DNA from: Propionivibrio sp.
GTDB taxonomy: Bacteria; Pseudomonadota; Gammaproteobacteria; Burkholderiales; Rhodocyclaceae
DNA length: 45,917 nucleotides
Direction: 5' to 3'
Assembly: GCF_029255185.1 (NCBI RefSeq)
Contig: NZ_JAPUVO010000103.1
Coordinates: 1-45,917, forward strand
Part shown: positions 1 through 9,878 of the stretch, in pieces
Layout: each line of letters begins with the position of its first letter
How positions within the stretch are numbered: the stretch's first letter is position 1
Notes under the pieces: generated by a model
The model's input: the letters and a program-made list of their open reading frames with translations, nothing else
What the model was told of the DNA's origin: nothing
Database searches by the model: none
Position numbers and translations under genes: made by a program

Positions 1-1
1 T

Positions 2-154
2 GCGCCGGCGACGTTCAAGGTCGATTGGCAAGGCAGCGCGCCGGTTCTAGGCAAGCCGGCCGATGAGGAGTGGCTGGTCGATTATCTTGGTGTGCGCCCG
101 GCGGCCAAGAGTCTGGCGGAATTGACGGGGTTGGTGGTGAAGCTGGGGGGGTGA
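2..154 (+). CDS. C-terminal fragment of an unidentified protein
   Basis: An open frame enters from the left edge and gives 50 codons before TGA at 152-154. The tail is soluble-looking, with no membrane segment, and contains the stretch PVLGKPADEEWLVDYLG. I do not recognise the family with any certainty. The codon pattern is that of a real gene (G/C-rich third positions), and the frame stops just before a small hairpin and the convergent permease gene, which fits a gene end. The start and most of the protein lie outside the window, so no function is proposed. Confidence 0.6.
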   Translation, partial: APATFKVDWQGSAPVLGKPADEEWLVDYLGVRPAAKSLAELTGLVVKLGG

Positions 155-171
155 CGGGAAAAGGCCGGGAG

Positions 172-195
172 AACTGGATAGTCATCTACCCAGTT
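172..195. terminator. Possible bidirectional terminator hairpin
   Basis: AACTGGATAG and CTACCCAGTT form a 10-base-pair stem with one mismatch around the loop TCAT. It lies in the 55-base gap between two convergent genes. There is no strong T-run on either side, so the call rests on position and stem only. Confidence 0.35.
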
Positions 196-209
196 TCCTG
201 TCTGGGCGC

Positions 210-1088
210 CTACAAGGCCAGGTAGAGGGCAAAAGGTACGAAAATCAGCGAGGCAATATTCCCGCCAACGACGATGGCCGAGACCAGCCCCGGATCCTGT
301 TTGTACTGTTCGGCAAAAATGTAATTCATCACCGCTGGCGGCAACGCGGCATAAAGCAGGAGAACGCCTTGCATTGGCCTGTTCAGCGGTAATAGCGTGA
401 CCAGCGGCCAAGCGATCAGGAGGCCGGAAAGTGGGCACAGAATGGCTCCGATGATACCAATGCTCCAGCGTTCGACGCGGAAACTGGCGAAGCCGACGCC
501 AAGCGTGAACAGGCCCAGTGGAATCGCGGCATCGCCCAGCATTTTGGTGCTCGTTGCCAGCCAGTCCGGCAAGGAAAGTCTGAATAGACTCATCAGCACG
601 CCGATCAGCATTGCCCACAGCATCGGGCCTTTCAGAATTCCGCGCAGGCTGGCATGCGGGGCTGCGATACGAATTCCGACGGTAAAGTGAGCCAGGCTGA
701 AGGTCATGAACAGGGCCACTGCCGCTGGCAGAATTTCCGGACCGAAGGCAAACAAAGTCAGCGGCAGACCCATATTGGCGACATTGGTGAATACCATCGG
801 CGGAATAAAGGCATGCAGGTTGTAGCCAAGCACTCTGGCCGCTGCCCAGGCGATCAGCCCGGAACCGATCATCACTACGATGCCGCCGCCGATCAGCGGC
901 AGGTAATCCAGGATATGGAAATCGCGTGACGCCATGGCTGTAAAAATAAGCATGGGAAAGAGCAGGTCGGTACTCAGACGGTTGATCCACATCATGTCCG
1001 GCCGACGAATTCGGCCATAGGCGTAACCTATGGCCGAAATGATCAGCACCGGGGTAATGATGCCGATGATACGCAGAACGAGTTCCAT
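210..1088 (-). CDS. AEC (auxin efflux carrier) family permease
   Basis: A 292-residue inner-membrane protein with about ten hydrophobic segments from the first residues to the C-terminus. Length and layout match the AEC family: two five-helix halves, with Asn/Gly-rich breaks such as TNVANMGLPL in the first half and PPAVMNYIFAEQY in the second. Family members export or take up small organic anions such as malate or malonate, or auxin-like compounds; the substrate cannot be read from sequence. The gene begins 9 bases after the pyrF stop on the same strand, so it is probably cotranscribed with pyrF, though a link to pyrimidine synthesis is not implied. The ribosome-binding site is weak, which fits translational coupling to pyrF. 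Confidence 0.85.
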   Translation of the reverse strand: MELVLRIIGIITPVLIISAIGYAYGRIRRPDMMWINRLSTDLLFPMLIFTAMASRDFHILDYLPLIGGGIVVMIGSGLIAWAAARVLGYNLHAFIPPMVFTNVANMGLPLTLFAFGPEILPAAVALFMTFSLAHFTVGIRIAAPHASLRGILKGPMLWAMLIGVLMSLFRLSLPDWLATSTKMLGDAAIPLGLFTLGVGFASFRVERWSIGIIGAILCPLSGLLIAWPLVTLLPLNRPMQGVLLLYAALPPAVMNYIFAEQYKQDPGLVSAIVVGGNIASLIFVPFALYLAL

Positions 1089-1097
1089 GCTTGGCGT

Positions 1098-1946
1098 TCA
1101 GCGAAAGCGGTTGATCATATCCCGGGTGTCCTGCGCGACGCGGCGCGCTGCTGCCGCGTAGTCTTCGTTCGAGTTTTTCTTGACTCCGGCGTAGAGGATG
1201 GCACGTGACGAATTGATCATCAGGCCGTTGCCAGGTTTATTTCCATTGGCCGTGCGTCCGGCATGCACAGTGGCTGCCACGTCGCCGCCCTGGGCGCCGA
1301 TGCCGGGTACGAGCAGTGGCATGTCGCCGACGATCTCGCGTACACGGGCGATTTCGGCGGGGAAAGTGGCGCCGACAACGAGCGCGCACTGGCCGGCACT
1401 ATTCCATTCGCTAGCCACTAGACGGGCGACACGCTCATAAAGTTTTTCAGGCTTGTCCGTTGTGCCGACATCGAGAAACTGCAAATCGCTGCCGCCGGGG
1501 TTGGAGGTGCGGCAGAGCAAAATGACGCCCTTGTCCGGGTAGGCCAGATAGGGATCAATCGAGTCGCGACCCATGTAGGGATTGACCGTGATGGCGTCGG
1601 CCTGGTAGCGCTCGAAGATTTCGGCGGCGTATTGCTCGGCAGTGCTGCCGATATCTCCGCGCTTGGCATCGAGAATGACTGGAATTCCCGGATGCTTTTC
1701 GTGGATGTGCGCGATCAGTGCTTCGAGCTGGTCTTCGGCACGATGAGCGGCAAAGTAGGCGATTTGCGGTTTGAAGCAGCAGACCAGGTCGGCGGTGGCG
1801 TCGGCGATGCTCTTGCAGAATTCGAAAATGGCGTCTGGTTGGCCCTTCAGATGTGTGGGGAATTTCGTCGGGTCGGGGTCAAGGCCAACGCAGAGCAGCG
1901 AGTTGTTGTTGGCCCAGGCGGCGTTGAGCGATTGAATGAAGGTCAT
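1098..1946 (-). CDS. pyrF: Orotidine 5'-phosphate decarboxylase
   Basis: Catalyses the last step of UMP synthesis, OMP to UMP plus CO2, in the cytoplasm. The product is about 282 residues, the long subfamily 2 type. It has the opening [14 protein letters not shown] and the catalytic Lys/Asp array [17 protein letters not shown], followed by the phosphate-binding end [10 protein letters not shown]. The frame is open 12 codons further upstream to 1982. I choose the ATG at 1944-1946 because AGGAAC sits at good spacing before it and because family members begin MTFI-LNAAW. The AEC permease gene follows after 9 bases. The product should be functional; no key residue is missing. Confidence 0.95.
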   Translation of the reverse strand: MTFIQSLNAAWANNNSLLCVGLDPDPTKFPTHLKGQPDAIFEFCKSIADATADLVCCFKPQIAYFAAHRAEDQLEALIAHIHEKHPGIPVILDAKRGDIGSTAEQYAAEIFERYQADAITVNPYMGRDSIDPYLAYPDKGVILLCRTSNPGGSDLQFLDVGTTDKPEKLYERVARLVASEWNSAGQCALVVGATFPAEIARVREIVGDMPLLVPGIGAQGGDVAATVHAGRTANGNKPGNGLMINSSRAILYAGVKKNSNEDYAAAARRVAQDTRDMINRFR

Positions 1947-2020
1947 AAGCGTTCCTGAGAGGGCCCGTGGGCAATGATTCATAGAATGGGCGGATTGGTT
2001 AAGCCTTAAAAACTCAGTTG

Positions 2021-2180
2021 TTCACCGCAAAGGCGCGAAGGACGCAGAGTGCCGCAAAGAAATCAACAGCTTAGATATTGTTGTTCTTGTCCATGGTGCT
2101 CACCCATATGGTGAATGGGGAAAACCATGCAACACCTTGTTCTCTTTGCGATCTTCGCGTCTTTGCGCCTTTGCGGTGAG
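2021..2180. repeat. Long imperfect inverted repeat between pyrF and the alpha-2-macroglobulin gene
   Basis: The left arm at 2021-2061 and the right arm at 2140-2180 are reverse complements over about 41 bases with a few small gaps. The outermost part (CACCGCAAAGGCGC) is perfect. The arms flank about 78 bases that contain a smaller palindrome, TCACCCATATGGTGA (2100-2114). The whole would fold into a large cruciform or RNA hairpin. It resembles the dispersed GCAAAGGCGC-type intergenic repeats of environmental proteobacteria. The gap of about 385 bases between the pyrF start and the next gene holds nothing else that I can see. Confidence 0.75.
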
Positions 2181-2332
2181 GTTTCCAGGTTAAGTTCGTT
2201 GCAGGCGCTATTTTCGCACTGACCGGGTGTAAACGAACTCAGTCATAGCGGTTTTTACCGGAACAGCCATTCACTCGTGGAGATTCCCGATGGTCACGAT
2301 TACAATTCCTCCAACATATGTCGGGAGGCGTC

Positions 2333-5300
2333 ATGGGATTCAGAAAACAAATCAGGGGGTTGGGCATGGTGCCGGTTGCGGTCGCCATTGTTTTAGTGCT
2401 GGCTATTACAGCGTACTTTTTCGGGTTGCCGGGTGGTATGGGCGGAAGTGAGCCATCGGCCGAAGGCGTGGGTTTCGAAGTGGTCGATGGCGCGCACCGC
2501 GAACTGGATGGTTCGCCTGCGCTGGCCGTTTCCTTCAGTCTGCCACTTGACGCCAAGGGTGATTACGAGAAATTCTTGCAGGTGCTCGAAATGCCGCCCG
2601 ATCCGAGGGTGAAACCGGCAAACGCGCAGAGCGACGACGACGAAAATACGGAAGAAGGTGACGAAGACACCAGCCAGAATTCTGCTTCGCGCCTTTCCAC
2701 CGGCGTGAGCCGCGCCGCGGCGGATACCAGTCTCGATGGGGGCAAACCGGTTTCCGGCGCCTGGGTCGTTGGCGAGAACCCGCGTCTACTCTTCTTCCCG
2801 CACATCAAGCCGCAAACGCGTTACGTCGTGCGCGTGCAGGCTGGCTTGCCAGCGAAAAACGGCAATAAGCTTAACGCCGAAGAACGTTTCTCGATCCTGA
2901 CCGCTGCCGTTTCGCCGGCCTTCTATTTTGCCAGTCGCGGCATGGTGCTACCGGCGATGCAGAACGGCGGCGTGCCGGTGACCACGGTCAATGTGCCGGA
3001 GGTCGACGTCCAGTTCCTCAAGGTCAAGCCCGAGCACCTGGCGAATTTCCTTGAAAAAGTCATCGCTGGCCCGGTGAAGCCGGCACAAACCTTCGCTGAA
3101 GAGAGCGAGGACTACTACGGCGATTCGGGTACGCGCCTCAAGGGTCTTGTCGGTGGTTGGGAACTCGACCAACTGAACAAGATGACTAGCAGCGCTTTCA
3201 TTGGCCGCTTTGTCACCGAGCAGAAGGCCAACCGTCGCAGCGTGACCTTCCTTCCGGTCGAGAGTATCCCGGCCTTGCGCGAACCCGGCATTTATGTGGC
3301 TGTGATGTCGCAACCCAACCGTTTCCGTCACGAGTATCAGACCACCTATTTCTACGTCAGCGACCTCGGTCTGCATCTGCGGCAGTACGCCGGCAAGGGC
3401 GCCGACGCTTACGTCAGCTCGCTGACCGACGGCAAGGCCGTGTCCGGCGCCGAAGTGACCTGGCTCGACGCGCAGGGCAAGGTATTGGCGCGTGGTGAAA
3501 GCGACGGCGATGGTCGAGCGACCTTCGCCGAACGCCCGAAAAATGCCAAAGTGGTGATGGCGAAAAAGGGCGAGCAGATGTCGCTGATCGCCCTCAAGGA
3601 ACCGGCGCTCGATCTGGCCGAGTTCGATATTTCTGGCATGCCCTACGTGCCGGTGCGTCTCTTTGCCTACAGTGGCCGTAACCTCTACCGACCGGGCGAG
3701 CGCTTCTACGTTTCCATCATGGCGCGCGATGCCGATGGACGCGCCGTTCCGCCGCAGCCGGTGCAGGCTGTTCTGCGCCGCCCCGACGGCAAGGCGCAAT
3801 GGACGGCCACCTGGCCGGCCGACGAGAAATTCGCCGGCTACTACCGCCGTGCCATTGAGCTTCCGGCTGATGCCACTACCGGCTCATGGGGGCTGGAATT
3901 GCGCTCCGATCCGGCGGCCAAGGTCGCCGGAACAGTCATGCATTTTGGCGTTGAGGAATTCCTGCCCGAGCGCATGAAGCTCGATCTCAAATCGGACGAC
4001 GTTCCGCTGAATGTCGAAAAGGGCTGGAACATCGACGTGACCGGCAGCTACCTCTACGGCGCGCCGGCCGCTGGCAATAGCCTGGTCGGCGTGGTAAATG
4101 GCGAGCGCAACAAGAATCCGCTCGCGCAAAAACTGCCGGGCTTTGTGTTTGGCGACGCCGACGAAGACGCGGTCAAGTCGCGTAAAGAACTGCCCGAAAA
4201 CACGCTTGATGATGCAGGCAAAACCAGCATCGAGGTCGATCTTTCGCCAGTGGCCAAGCGCCGCTCACCATTTACCATGCGTGCCACGCTCAGCCTGCTC
4301 GAAAGTGGTGGCCGTCCGGTGGTGCGCAGCATTGAACGGGTGGTGTGGCCGGCACCGGTGCTGGTCGGAGTGCGTCCGATGTTTGTTGGTGCCTACGCGC
4401 GCGTAGGCGCGGCGGCAGAATTTGAAGTCGTGCGTGCCAATGCCTCGGCCAGTCTCAAGGGTGGTACAGCGCTGCCCGTGCGCCTTTTCCGCGAGAATCG
4501 CAACTACTACTGGCGCTTTGACGACCAGCGCGGCTGGCACTCCGGCTTCAGTGAAACCGACGAACTGGTCAACACCACGCAGGTCTCGATCCCGGCTGGT
4601 GGACGCGGCAAACTCGGGCTACCGGTCAAGTACGGCCGCTACCGCGTCGAAGTGTTCGACCCGGAAACAAAGCTAACCAGCCGCTACCGTTTCTACGCCG
4701 GCTGGTCGGCCAAGGACGATGAAACGCAAGGCGTGCGTCCGGATCGGGTGGCACTGAAGTTCGACAAGGCGTCCTACGTCGACGGCGATACCGCCAAACT
4801 CACCATCACCCCGCCGCATGCCGGCGAGGCACTGGTCACGGTTGAAGGTGATAAGGCGCTGTGGGTGCGCCGCGTTTCGGTCGGCGCGGAGGGAGCGACT
4901 ATCGACATTCCGGTCGACAAGGAATGGAAGCGCCATGACCTTTACGTATCGGTGATGGTGCTACGCCCCGGTAATGCCGGAGAGCAAGTGACGCCGGCCC
5001 GCGCGCTGGGCCTGGTGCATCTGCCTCTGGATCGCAGCAACCGCAAGATGTCCGTGGCGATGGAAGCGCCGCAGAAGGTAACGCCGAACCAGCCGCTCAA
5101 GGTGAAAGTCAAGGTGCCCGACGCCAAGGGCAAAAAGGCAATGGTTACGTTGTCAGCGGTCGATGTTGGCATTCTCAACATCACCCGCTTTCCGAGCCCC
5201 GACCCGCACGGTTTCTTCTTTGCCAAACTGCGCTATGGCGCCGATGCCTACGACGTCTACGGTCGCTTGATCGAGAAGATGGACGGGCAGAAAGGCAAGC

Positions 5301-7456
5301 TCAAGTTCGGCGGTGACACGGCACCTAAACCGACCAAGAGCATGCCGAAGAAGGTGCGTCTGGTTGATCTCTTCAGTGGCCCGGTGCTGCTGGACGACAA
5401 GGGTGAGGCCGACGTCTCGCTCGATGTGCCTGACTTCAACGGCAGTCTGCGCCTGATGGCCGTCGTTGCCAGTGACGAACGCTACGGCATGCAGGAACAG
5501 GAAGTCACCGTCGCGGCGCCATTAGTTGTCGAACTGGCCACGCCGCGCTTCCTCTCGGTGGGTGACAGCGCCGTGTTGGCGATGGACGTGCAGAACCTCG
5601 CCGGTGCAGCGCAGGAGATCAAGATCACCGTTGCCAATGGTGACGGGTTGGTGATCAAAAACGGCGAGCAGAAACTCACGCTCAAGGACCAGCAGAAACG
5701 CATCTTGCGCATCCCGATCGAAGCCGGTTCGGCCATCGGCCTCACCGAGGTTCATGTGCGCATCGAAAGCACGCTGCTCAAGCTTGACCGCACCTTTCCG
5801 CTGCAAGTGCAGGCCCCGACACCACGGCAAACGGTGATGAAACGTCTGACCGTTGGGCCGGGCGAAACGCTGGAGGTGAAAGACGCCGAACTCGGCGGCT
5901 TCCTCAAGAAAACCGTTACCGCCACGCTCTCGGTGTCCGACAAGGCGCCGATCGACGTGCGAAGTGCCGTGCAAGGCTTGCTGACCTACCCCTACGGTTG
6001 TGGTGAGCAGACCACCAGCACCGCCTATCCGCATGTTTTCATCGACGAAGCGGCGGCGAAGCAGTTTGGCCTTAAGCCCTACACCCAGGCGCAACGTGCC
6101 GAAATGCTCGACAAGGCCATCGCACGCTTGGCCGGCATGCAGGCGCCGAACGGTGGTTTCAGCCTGTGGGGCAATCTCTCCGAGTACCAATACTGGCTCT
6201 CGGCCTACATCACCAACTTCCTGATCGATGCGCGCGAGCAAGGTTTCAACGTCCCGCCGGAAATGGAAAAGAAGGCCGTCGAGTTCCTGTTAAAGGGCTT
6301 GCAGGAAGGCGTTGCCGGCCTGCCGACCGGGCCGGTGGTGTACAACGAAAATTCGGTGTGGAACGACTACCGCTACGCTGGTTCCGGCCGTTTCGGCGTG
6401 CTCGCCTATGGCGCATACGTGCTGGCGCGGCAGGGCAAGGCGCCGCTGGCCACCTTGCGCCAGTTGCACGAGTCGCAAGGCGCCGCACATTCCGGGCTGG
6501 GCCTCGTCCATCTTGGCCTAGCGCTCAAACTGATGGGCGACGAAGGCCGCTCGAAAAGCGCCATCGAAGCGGGAATGAAGAAACAGCGCGCCGGCAACTA
6601 CTGGTGGGGTGATTACGGCAGCAACCTGCGCGACTGGGCGTTGATGTACGTGCTGCTGGAGAAGCACCAGCTCAATTCGGAAGGCCGTGACAACCTGGTC
6701 AGCCAGGTGTCTAGCGAAATGGAAAAGAGCCGCTACTACAGCACGCAGGAAAAGCTCGCGCTCTTTCTGCTCGGCCGCAGCTTTGCGACACAGGCAACTG
6801 GCGACTGGGCGGCAGAACTGACTGTCGGCGGCAAACCGCAACCCATCGCTGGTAAGGGCACGCAGTTCCACCCGCTCGCTGCTGCTGATCTGATTAGCGG
6901 GGTGAAGATCAACAACACCCACAAGGAGCGCCTCTTCGTTGAACTTAACTACGTTGGCAATCCAGCGAAGATGCCCGCCGCGCGGCGCGATGCCTTCGAC
7001 CTCAAGCGCGAGTGGTACACCGCCGACGGCCAGGCATTAGGCAGCCGTGCGCTGAAAGTTGGCGAAACCCTGATCGTGCGCGTGAACGTCAAGACCCAAG
7101 GCCGCCATGCCAACGCCATGGTCGTCGATTACGTCCCGGCCGGCGTTGAAATCGAGAACGCCAACATCGTTCAAGGCGAGCAGTCGTCGGTGCAGATCGC
7201 CAACCTCGATATGCGCCAGGCCATGCAGGACATCCGCATCAAGCACGTCGAGTTCCGCGAGGATCGCTTCGTCGTCGCGGCCAGGCTGGAAAACGAGATG
7301 AATTTCTTCTATCGAGTGCGTGTGGTTACGCCAGGGAAATTCATCGTGCCACCGACCTATGCGGACGATATGTACCAGCCGATGATTTACGGGTTGGCAG
7401 GTGGCGGTGAGTTGCTGGTGGTGGGGGATGTGAAGGATGAGGGAACGAAGAAATGA
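2333..7456 (+). CDS. Bacterial alpha-2-macroglobulin (YfhM-like), membrane-anchored
   Basis: A periplasmic protease-trapping protein of about 1707 residues, the usual size for bacterial alpha-2-macroglobulins. The thioester signature GCGEQ (codons for CGEQ at 5999-6010, Cys about 1223) is intact; a Cys-Gln thioester there covalently captures an attacking protease. The N-terminal half is made of beta-sandwich MG-type domains and the region after the thioester is the alpha-helical toroid (for example GGFSLWGNLSEYQYWLSAY). The N-terminus carries one hydrophobic segment at about residues 11-31 with no lipobox Cys, so the protein is probably tethered by a helix rather than a lipid as in E. coli YfhM. 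The frame also opens at an ATG at 2318, but GGGAGG sits 5 bases before the ATG at 2333. Penicillin-binding protein 1C follows, the usual partner, which would rebuild peptidoglycan after a breach. Confidence 0.93.
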   Translation: MGFRKQIRGLGMVPVAVAIVLVLAITAYFFGLPGGMGGSEPSAEGVGFEVVDGAHRELDGSPALAVSFSLPLDAKGDYEKFLQVLEMPPDPRVKPANAQSDDDENTEEGDEDTSQNSASRLSTGVSRAAADTSLDGGKPVSGAWVVGENPRLLFFPHIKPQTRYVVRVQAGLPAKNGNKLNAEERFSILTAAVSPAFYFASRGMVLPAMQNGGVPVTTVNVPEVDVQFLKVKPEHLANFLEKVIAGPVKPAQTFAEESEDYYGDSGTRLKGLVGGWELDQLNKMTSSAFIGRFVTEQKANRRSVTFLPVESIPALREPGIYVAVMSQPNRFRHEYQTTYFYVSDLGLHLRQYAGKGADAYVSSLTDGKAVSGAEVTWLDAQGKVLARGESDGDGRATFAERPKNAKVVMAKKGEQMSLIALKEPALDLAEFDISGMPYVPVRLFAYSGRNLYRPGERFYVSIMARDADGRAVPPQPVQAVLRRPDGKAQWTATWPADEKFAGYYRRAIELPADATTGSWGLELRSDPAAKVAGTVMHFGVEEFLPERMKLDLKSDDVPLNVEKGWNIDVTGSYLYGAPAAGNSLVGVVNGERNKNPLAQKLPGFVFGDADEDAVKSRKELPENTLDDAGKTSIEVDLSPVAKRRSPFTMRATLSLLESGGRPVVRSIERVVWPAPVLVGVRPMFVGAYARVGAAAEFEVVRANASASLKGGTALPVRLFRENRNYYWRFDDQRGWHSGFSETDELVNTTQVSIPAGGRGKLGLPVKYGRYRVEVFDPETKLTSRYRFYAGWSAKDDETQGVRPDRVALKFDKASYVDGDTAKLTITPPHAGEALVTVEGDKALWVRRVSVGAEGATIDIPVDKEWKRHDLYVSVMVLRPGNAGEQVTPARALGLVHLPLDRSNRKMSVAMEAPQKVTPNQPLKVKVKVPDAKGKKAMVTLSAVDVGILNITRFPSPDPHGFFFAKLRYGADAYDVYGRLIEKMDGQKGKLKFGGDTAPKPTKSMPKKVRLVDLFSGPVLLDDKGEADVSLDVPDFNGSLRLMAVVASDERYGMQEQEVTVAAPLVVELATPRFLSVGDSAVLAMDVQNLAGAAQEIKITVANGDGLVIKNGEQKLTLKDQQKRILRIPIEAGSAIGLTEVHVRIESTLLKLDRTFPLQVQAPTPRQTVMKRLTVGPGETLEVKDAELGGFLKKTVTATLSVSDKAPIDVRSAVQGLLTYPYGCGEQTTSTAYPHVFIDEAAAKQFGLKPYTQAQRAEMLDKAIARLAGMQAPNGGFSLWGNLSEYQYWLSAYITNFLIDAREQGFNVPPEMEKKAVEFLLKGLQEGVAGLPTGPVVYNENSVWNDYRYAGSGRFGVLAYGAYVLARQGKAPLATLRQLHESQGAAHSGLGLVHLGLALKLMGDEGRSKSAIEAGMKKQRAGNYWWGDYGSNLRDWALMYVLLEKHQLNSEGRDNLVSQVSSEMEKSRYYSTQEKLALFLLGRSFATQATGDWAAELTVGGKPQPIAGKGTQFHPLAAADLISGVKINNTHKERLFVELNYVGNPAKMPAARRDAFDLKREWYTADGQALGSRALKVGETLIVRVNVKTQGRHANAMVVDYVPAGVEIENANIVQGEQSSVQIANLDMRQAMQDIRIKHVEFREDRFVVAARLENEMNFFYRVRVVTPGKFIVPPTYADDMYQPMIYGLAGGGELLVVGDVKDEGTKK

Positions 7457-7510
7457 GTAAAGGCGTTCTACAAGGCCGACAACGGCGCGGTCGATAATGA
7501 AATCATCAGG

Positions 7511-9865
7511 GTGATACTGAAAACGTTCAGGGCGAAAAAAACTGAACCTTGTTCGGCTTCCGGATACCAGGCTTGGCGCGTGGTACTGGCCGCGTTGCTG
7601 ACTCTTCTGCTCATCGCCGATCAGTTTTTCTCGCCGCCGCTTCCTGGCCGCTCTGCTCCGCATGCGCAGGTTGTTGTCGCCAGAGACGGCACGCCGCTGC
7701 GCGCCTTTCCCGACCGCGCTCACATCTGGCGCCATCCAGTCCGCATGGATGAGGTTTCGGCGCGCTATATTGAGGCGGTGGTCGGCTACGAGGATCGCTT
7801 TTTCTGGTGGCATCCCGGAGTTAATCCGCTGGCGCTGATACGTGCAGCGGGGCAGTGGGTGCAGCATGGGCACGTCGTTTCCGGCGGTTCAACACTGACC
7901 ATGCAGGTGGCGCGCATTCTCGAGCCGACGCCACATACCTTGCCCGGCAAGCTGCGCCAGATTGCGCGAGCGCTACAGCTTGAACTACGCTTTTCAAAGC
8001 GCGAGATTCTGGAGTTGTATCTCACTTTTGCACCGATGGGCGGCGTGCTTGAAGGCGTCGAGGCGGCGAGTCGCGCCTACTTCGGCAAACCGGCGCAACG
8101 GTTGACAGAATCGGAGGCGGCCCTGCTAGCGGTGATGCCGCAATTGCCTTCGTTACTGCGGCCGGATCGCTATCCAGAACGGGCGCGTTTGGCGCGCGAA
8201 AAGGTGCTAGAACGTATGAAGCCGATCTGGGGCGCGGCCGCAGTGGCCGATGCGCGGCAGGAGCCAGTGATCGCGCAGACAGTACGCGAGCCGCTGCTGG
8301 CGCCGCTTTTCGCTGAACGCCTGCGCCGTCTCAAGCCCAGCGTAACGCGCATCGACACGACGCTTGATGCCAATGTGCAGACTACCGTCGAGCAATTGCT
8401 GGCCTCGCGGCTGGCGATTCTTCCGCCGCGCGTGTCGATGGCGGCGTTAGTGGTCGACAACGCCACACTGGAAGTGCGCGCCTACGCCGGGTCGGCCGAT
8501 TTTTCCGATGACGAACGTTTCTCGCATGTCGATATGGTGCAGGCCGGACGCTCGCCCGGTTCAGCGATGAAACCCTTCCTCTACGGCCTGGCGCTGGACG
8601 AGGGGCTGATCCATTCGGAATCGCTGCTGGCCGACGTGCCGCAATCGTTTTCGGGGTACCAGCCCGGCAATTTCCAGGCAAATTTCAGCGGGCCGGTCGG
8701 CATGACCGAGGCCTTGCAGAAATCGCTGAATGTGCCGGCGGTTGAAGTGCTTGACCGTCTCGGGTCGCAGCGCTTCGTTTCGCTGCTGCGGCGCGGCGGG
8801 CTGAAACTGGAACTGCCGCGCGGCGGGACGCCGAACCTCTCGGTCATTCTCGGCGGCGTGGCGGTCAACCTCGAAGGGATGGTTGGCGCTTACACGGCGC
8901 TGGCGCGCAAAGGCGTTAGCGGCAAGCCACGCTACCTGCCCGGCGCAAAACTGGAAGAGGCGCGCATGGTGAGCGAGGGCGCGGCCTTCATCATTCGCGA
9001 CGTGCTCGAATCCGGCGGACCGGTAACTCGGCAACTTGAAAACGGCGTTGGTGTGCGCCGCGGCATCGCGTGGAAAACTGGCACCAGCTTTGGCTTTCGC
9101 GATGCGTGGGCGGTCGGCGTGAGCGACCGCTTCACGGTCGGCGTGTGGGTCGGCCGGCCTGACGGCACGCCGAATCCCGGCTTCTTCGGCGCCAACATTG
9201 CCGCGCCACTGCTGGTCGATATTTTTTCGGCGGTTGATGACGCGCCGCCGCTGCCACGCAAACCGCCGTCAACGGTATCGCAGGCCAAGATCTGCTGGCC
9301 GCTGGGTTTGCGTACCGAGGCCACGCCGCCTGAACTTTGTCATCAGGAGCGTACCGCCTGGATACTCAACGACGTGGCTCCGTCGACGTTTCCGGATCGC
9401 CTGCGCGACGGTTCGCCGCGTTACACCGACTACCGAGATGCGGCAAGCGGCCAGCGCGTGCGGGCAAGTTGCGCGCCGAGTGCGATGTTGGCTGTGGAAA
9501 TGGCGCGTTGGCCGGCCGCGCTGGAGCCGTGGCTCGACGCTGCGACTCGTCAGCGCGCCCTGCCACCGCCATTGGCGCCAGAGTGCGCGAAGACACAGGC
9601 GCCCGAAGCGGGATTGAAGATCGTCGGTATCAGCGATGGCGAAACCATTCGTCGCGCCGGATCTGGTCAGGGGCAAGTACCGGAACTGCGTCTCGAAGCG
9701 CGTGGTGGACAGGAGGATCTGATCTGGCTGGTGAATGGCCACCAGATCGGCCGTGTCACCGCGAATCGATCATTGACGCAGAAGTTTCCTGACGCCGGGC
9801 GCTACCAGATTACGGTAATGGACGACGCTGGCCGTTACGACCGGGTCGAGATCAGCGTGCGCTAA
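7511..9865 (+). CDS. pbpC: Penicillin-binding protein 1C, bifunctional class A PBP
   Basis: A 784-residue inner-membrane enzyme that polymerises glycan strands and cross-links peptides. A single N-terminal membrane helix (about residues 23-38) is followed by the GT51 transglycosylase domain with catalytic Glu94 in YEDRFFWWHPGVN and the GGSTLTMQ box. The transpeptidase domain has Ser351 in SPGSAMK, the SLN box in KSLNVPA and Lys522 in WKTGTS. The last 90 or so residues form the PBP1C-specific C-terminal beta domain. The GTG at 7511 is the first usable start; its ribosome-binding site is poor. It lies 54 bases after the alpha-2-macroglobulin gene, as in the E. coli yfhM-pbpC pair, and converges on glnS. 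Confidence 0.93.
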   Translation: MILKTFRAKKTEPCSASGYQAWRVVLAALLTLLLIADQFFSPPLPGRSAPHAQVVVARDGTPLRAFPDRAHIWRHPVRMDEVSARYIEAVVGYEDRFFWWHPGVNPLALIRAAGQWVQHGHVVSGGSTLTMQVARILEPTPHTLPGKLRQIARALQLELRFSKREILELYLTFAPMGGVLEGVEAASRAYFGKPAQRLTESEAALLAVMPQLPSLLRPDRYPERARLAREKVLERMKPIWGAAAVADARQEPVIAQTVREPLLAPLFAERLRRLKPSVTRIDTTLDANVQTTVEQLLASRLAILPPRVSMAALVVDNATLEVRAYAGSADFSDDERFSHVDMVQAGRSPGSAMKPFLYGLALDEGLIHSESLLADVPQSFSGYQPGNFQANFSGPVGMTEALQKSLNVPAVEVLDRLGSQRFVSLLRRGGLKLELPRGGTPNLSVILGGVAVNLEGMVGAYTALARKGVSGKPRYLPGAKLEEARMVSEGAAFIIRDVLESGGPVTRQLENGVGVRRGIAWKTGTSFGFRDAWAVGVSDRFTVGVWVGRPDGTPNPGFFGANIAAPLLVDIFSAVDDAPPLPRKPPSTVSQAKICWPLGLRTEATPPELCHQERTAWILNDVAPSTFPDRLRDGSPRYTDYRDAASGQRVRASCAPSAMLAVEMARWPAALEPWLDAATRQRALPPPLAPECAKTQAPEAGLKIVGISDGETIRRAGSGQGQVPELRLEARGGQEDLIWLVNGHQIGRVTANRSLTQKFPDAGRYQITVMDDAGRYDRVEISVR

Positions 9866-9878
9866 AATCCGCAAGCGG

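Noticed and set aside
82-990. 302-codon minus-strand frame overlapping the AEC permease
   Set aside because: It shares the strand with the permease gene but is in another frame, is Arg/Pro/Ser-rich and lacks the membrane pattern; the permease frame is clearly the real one.
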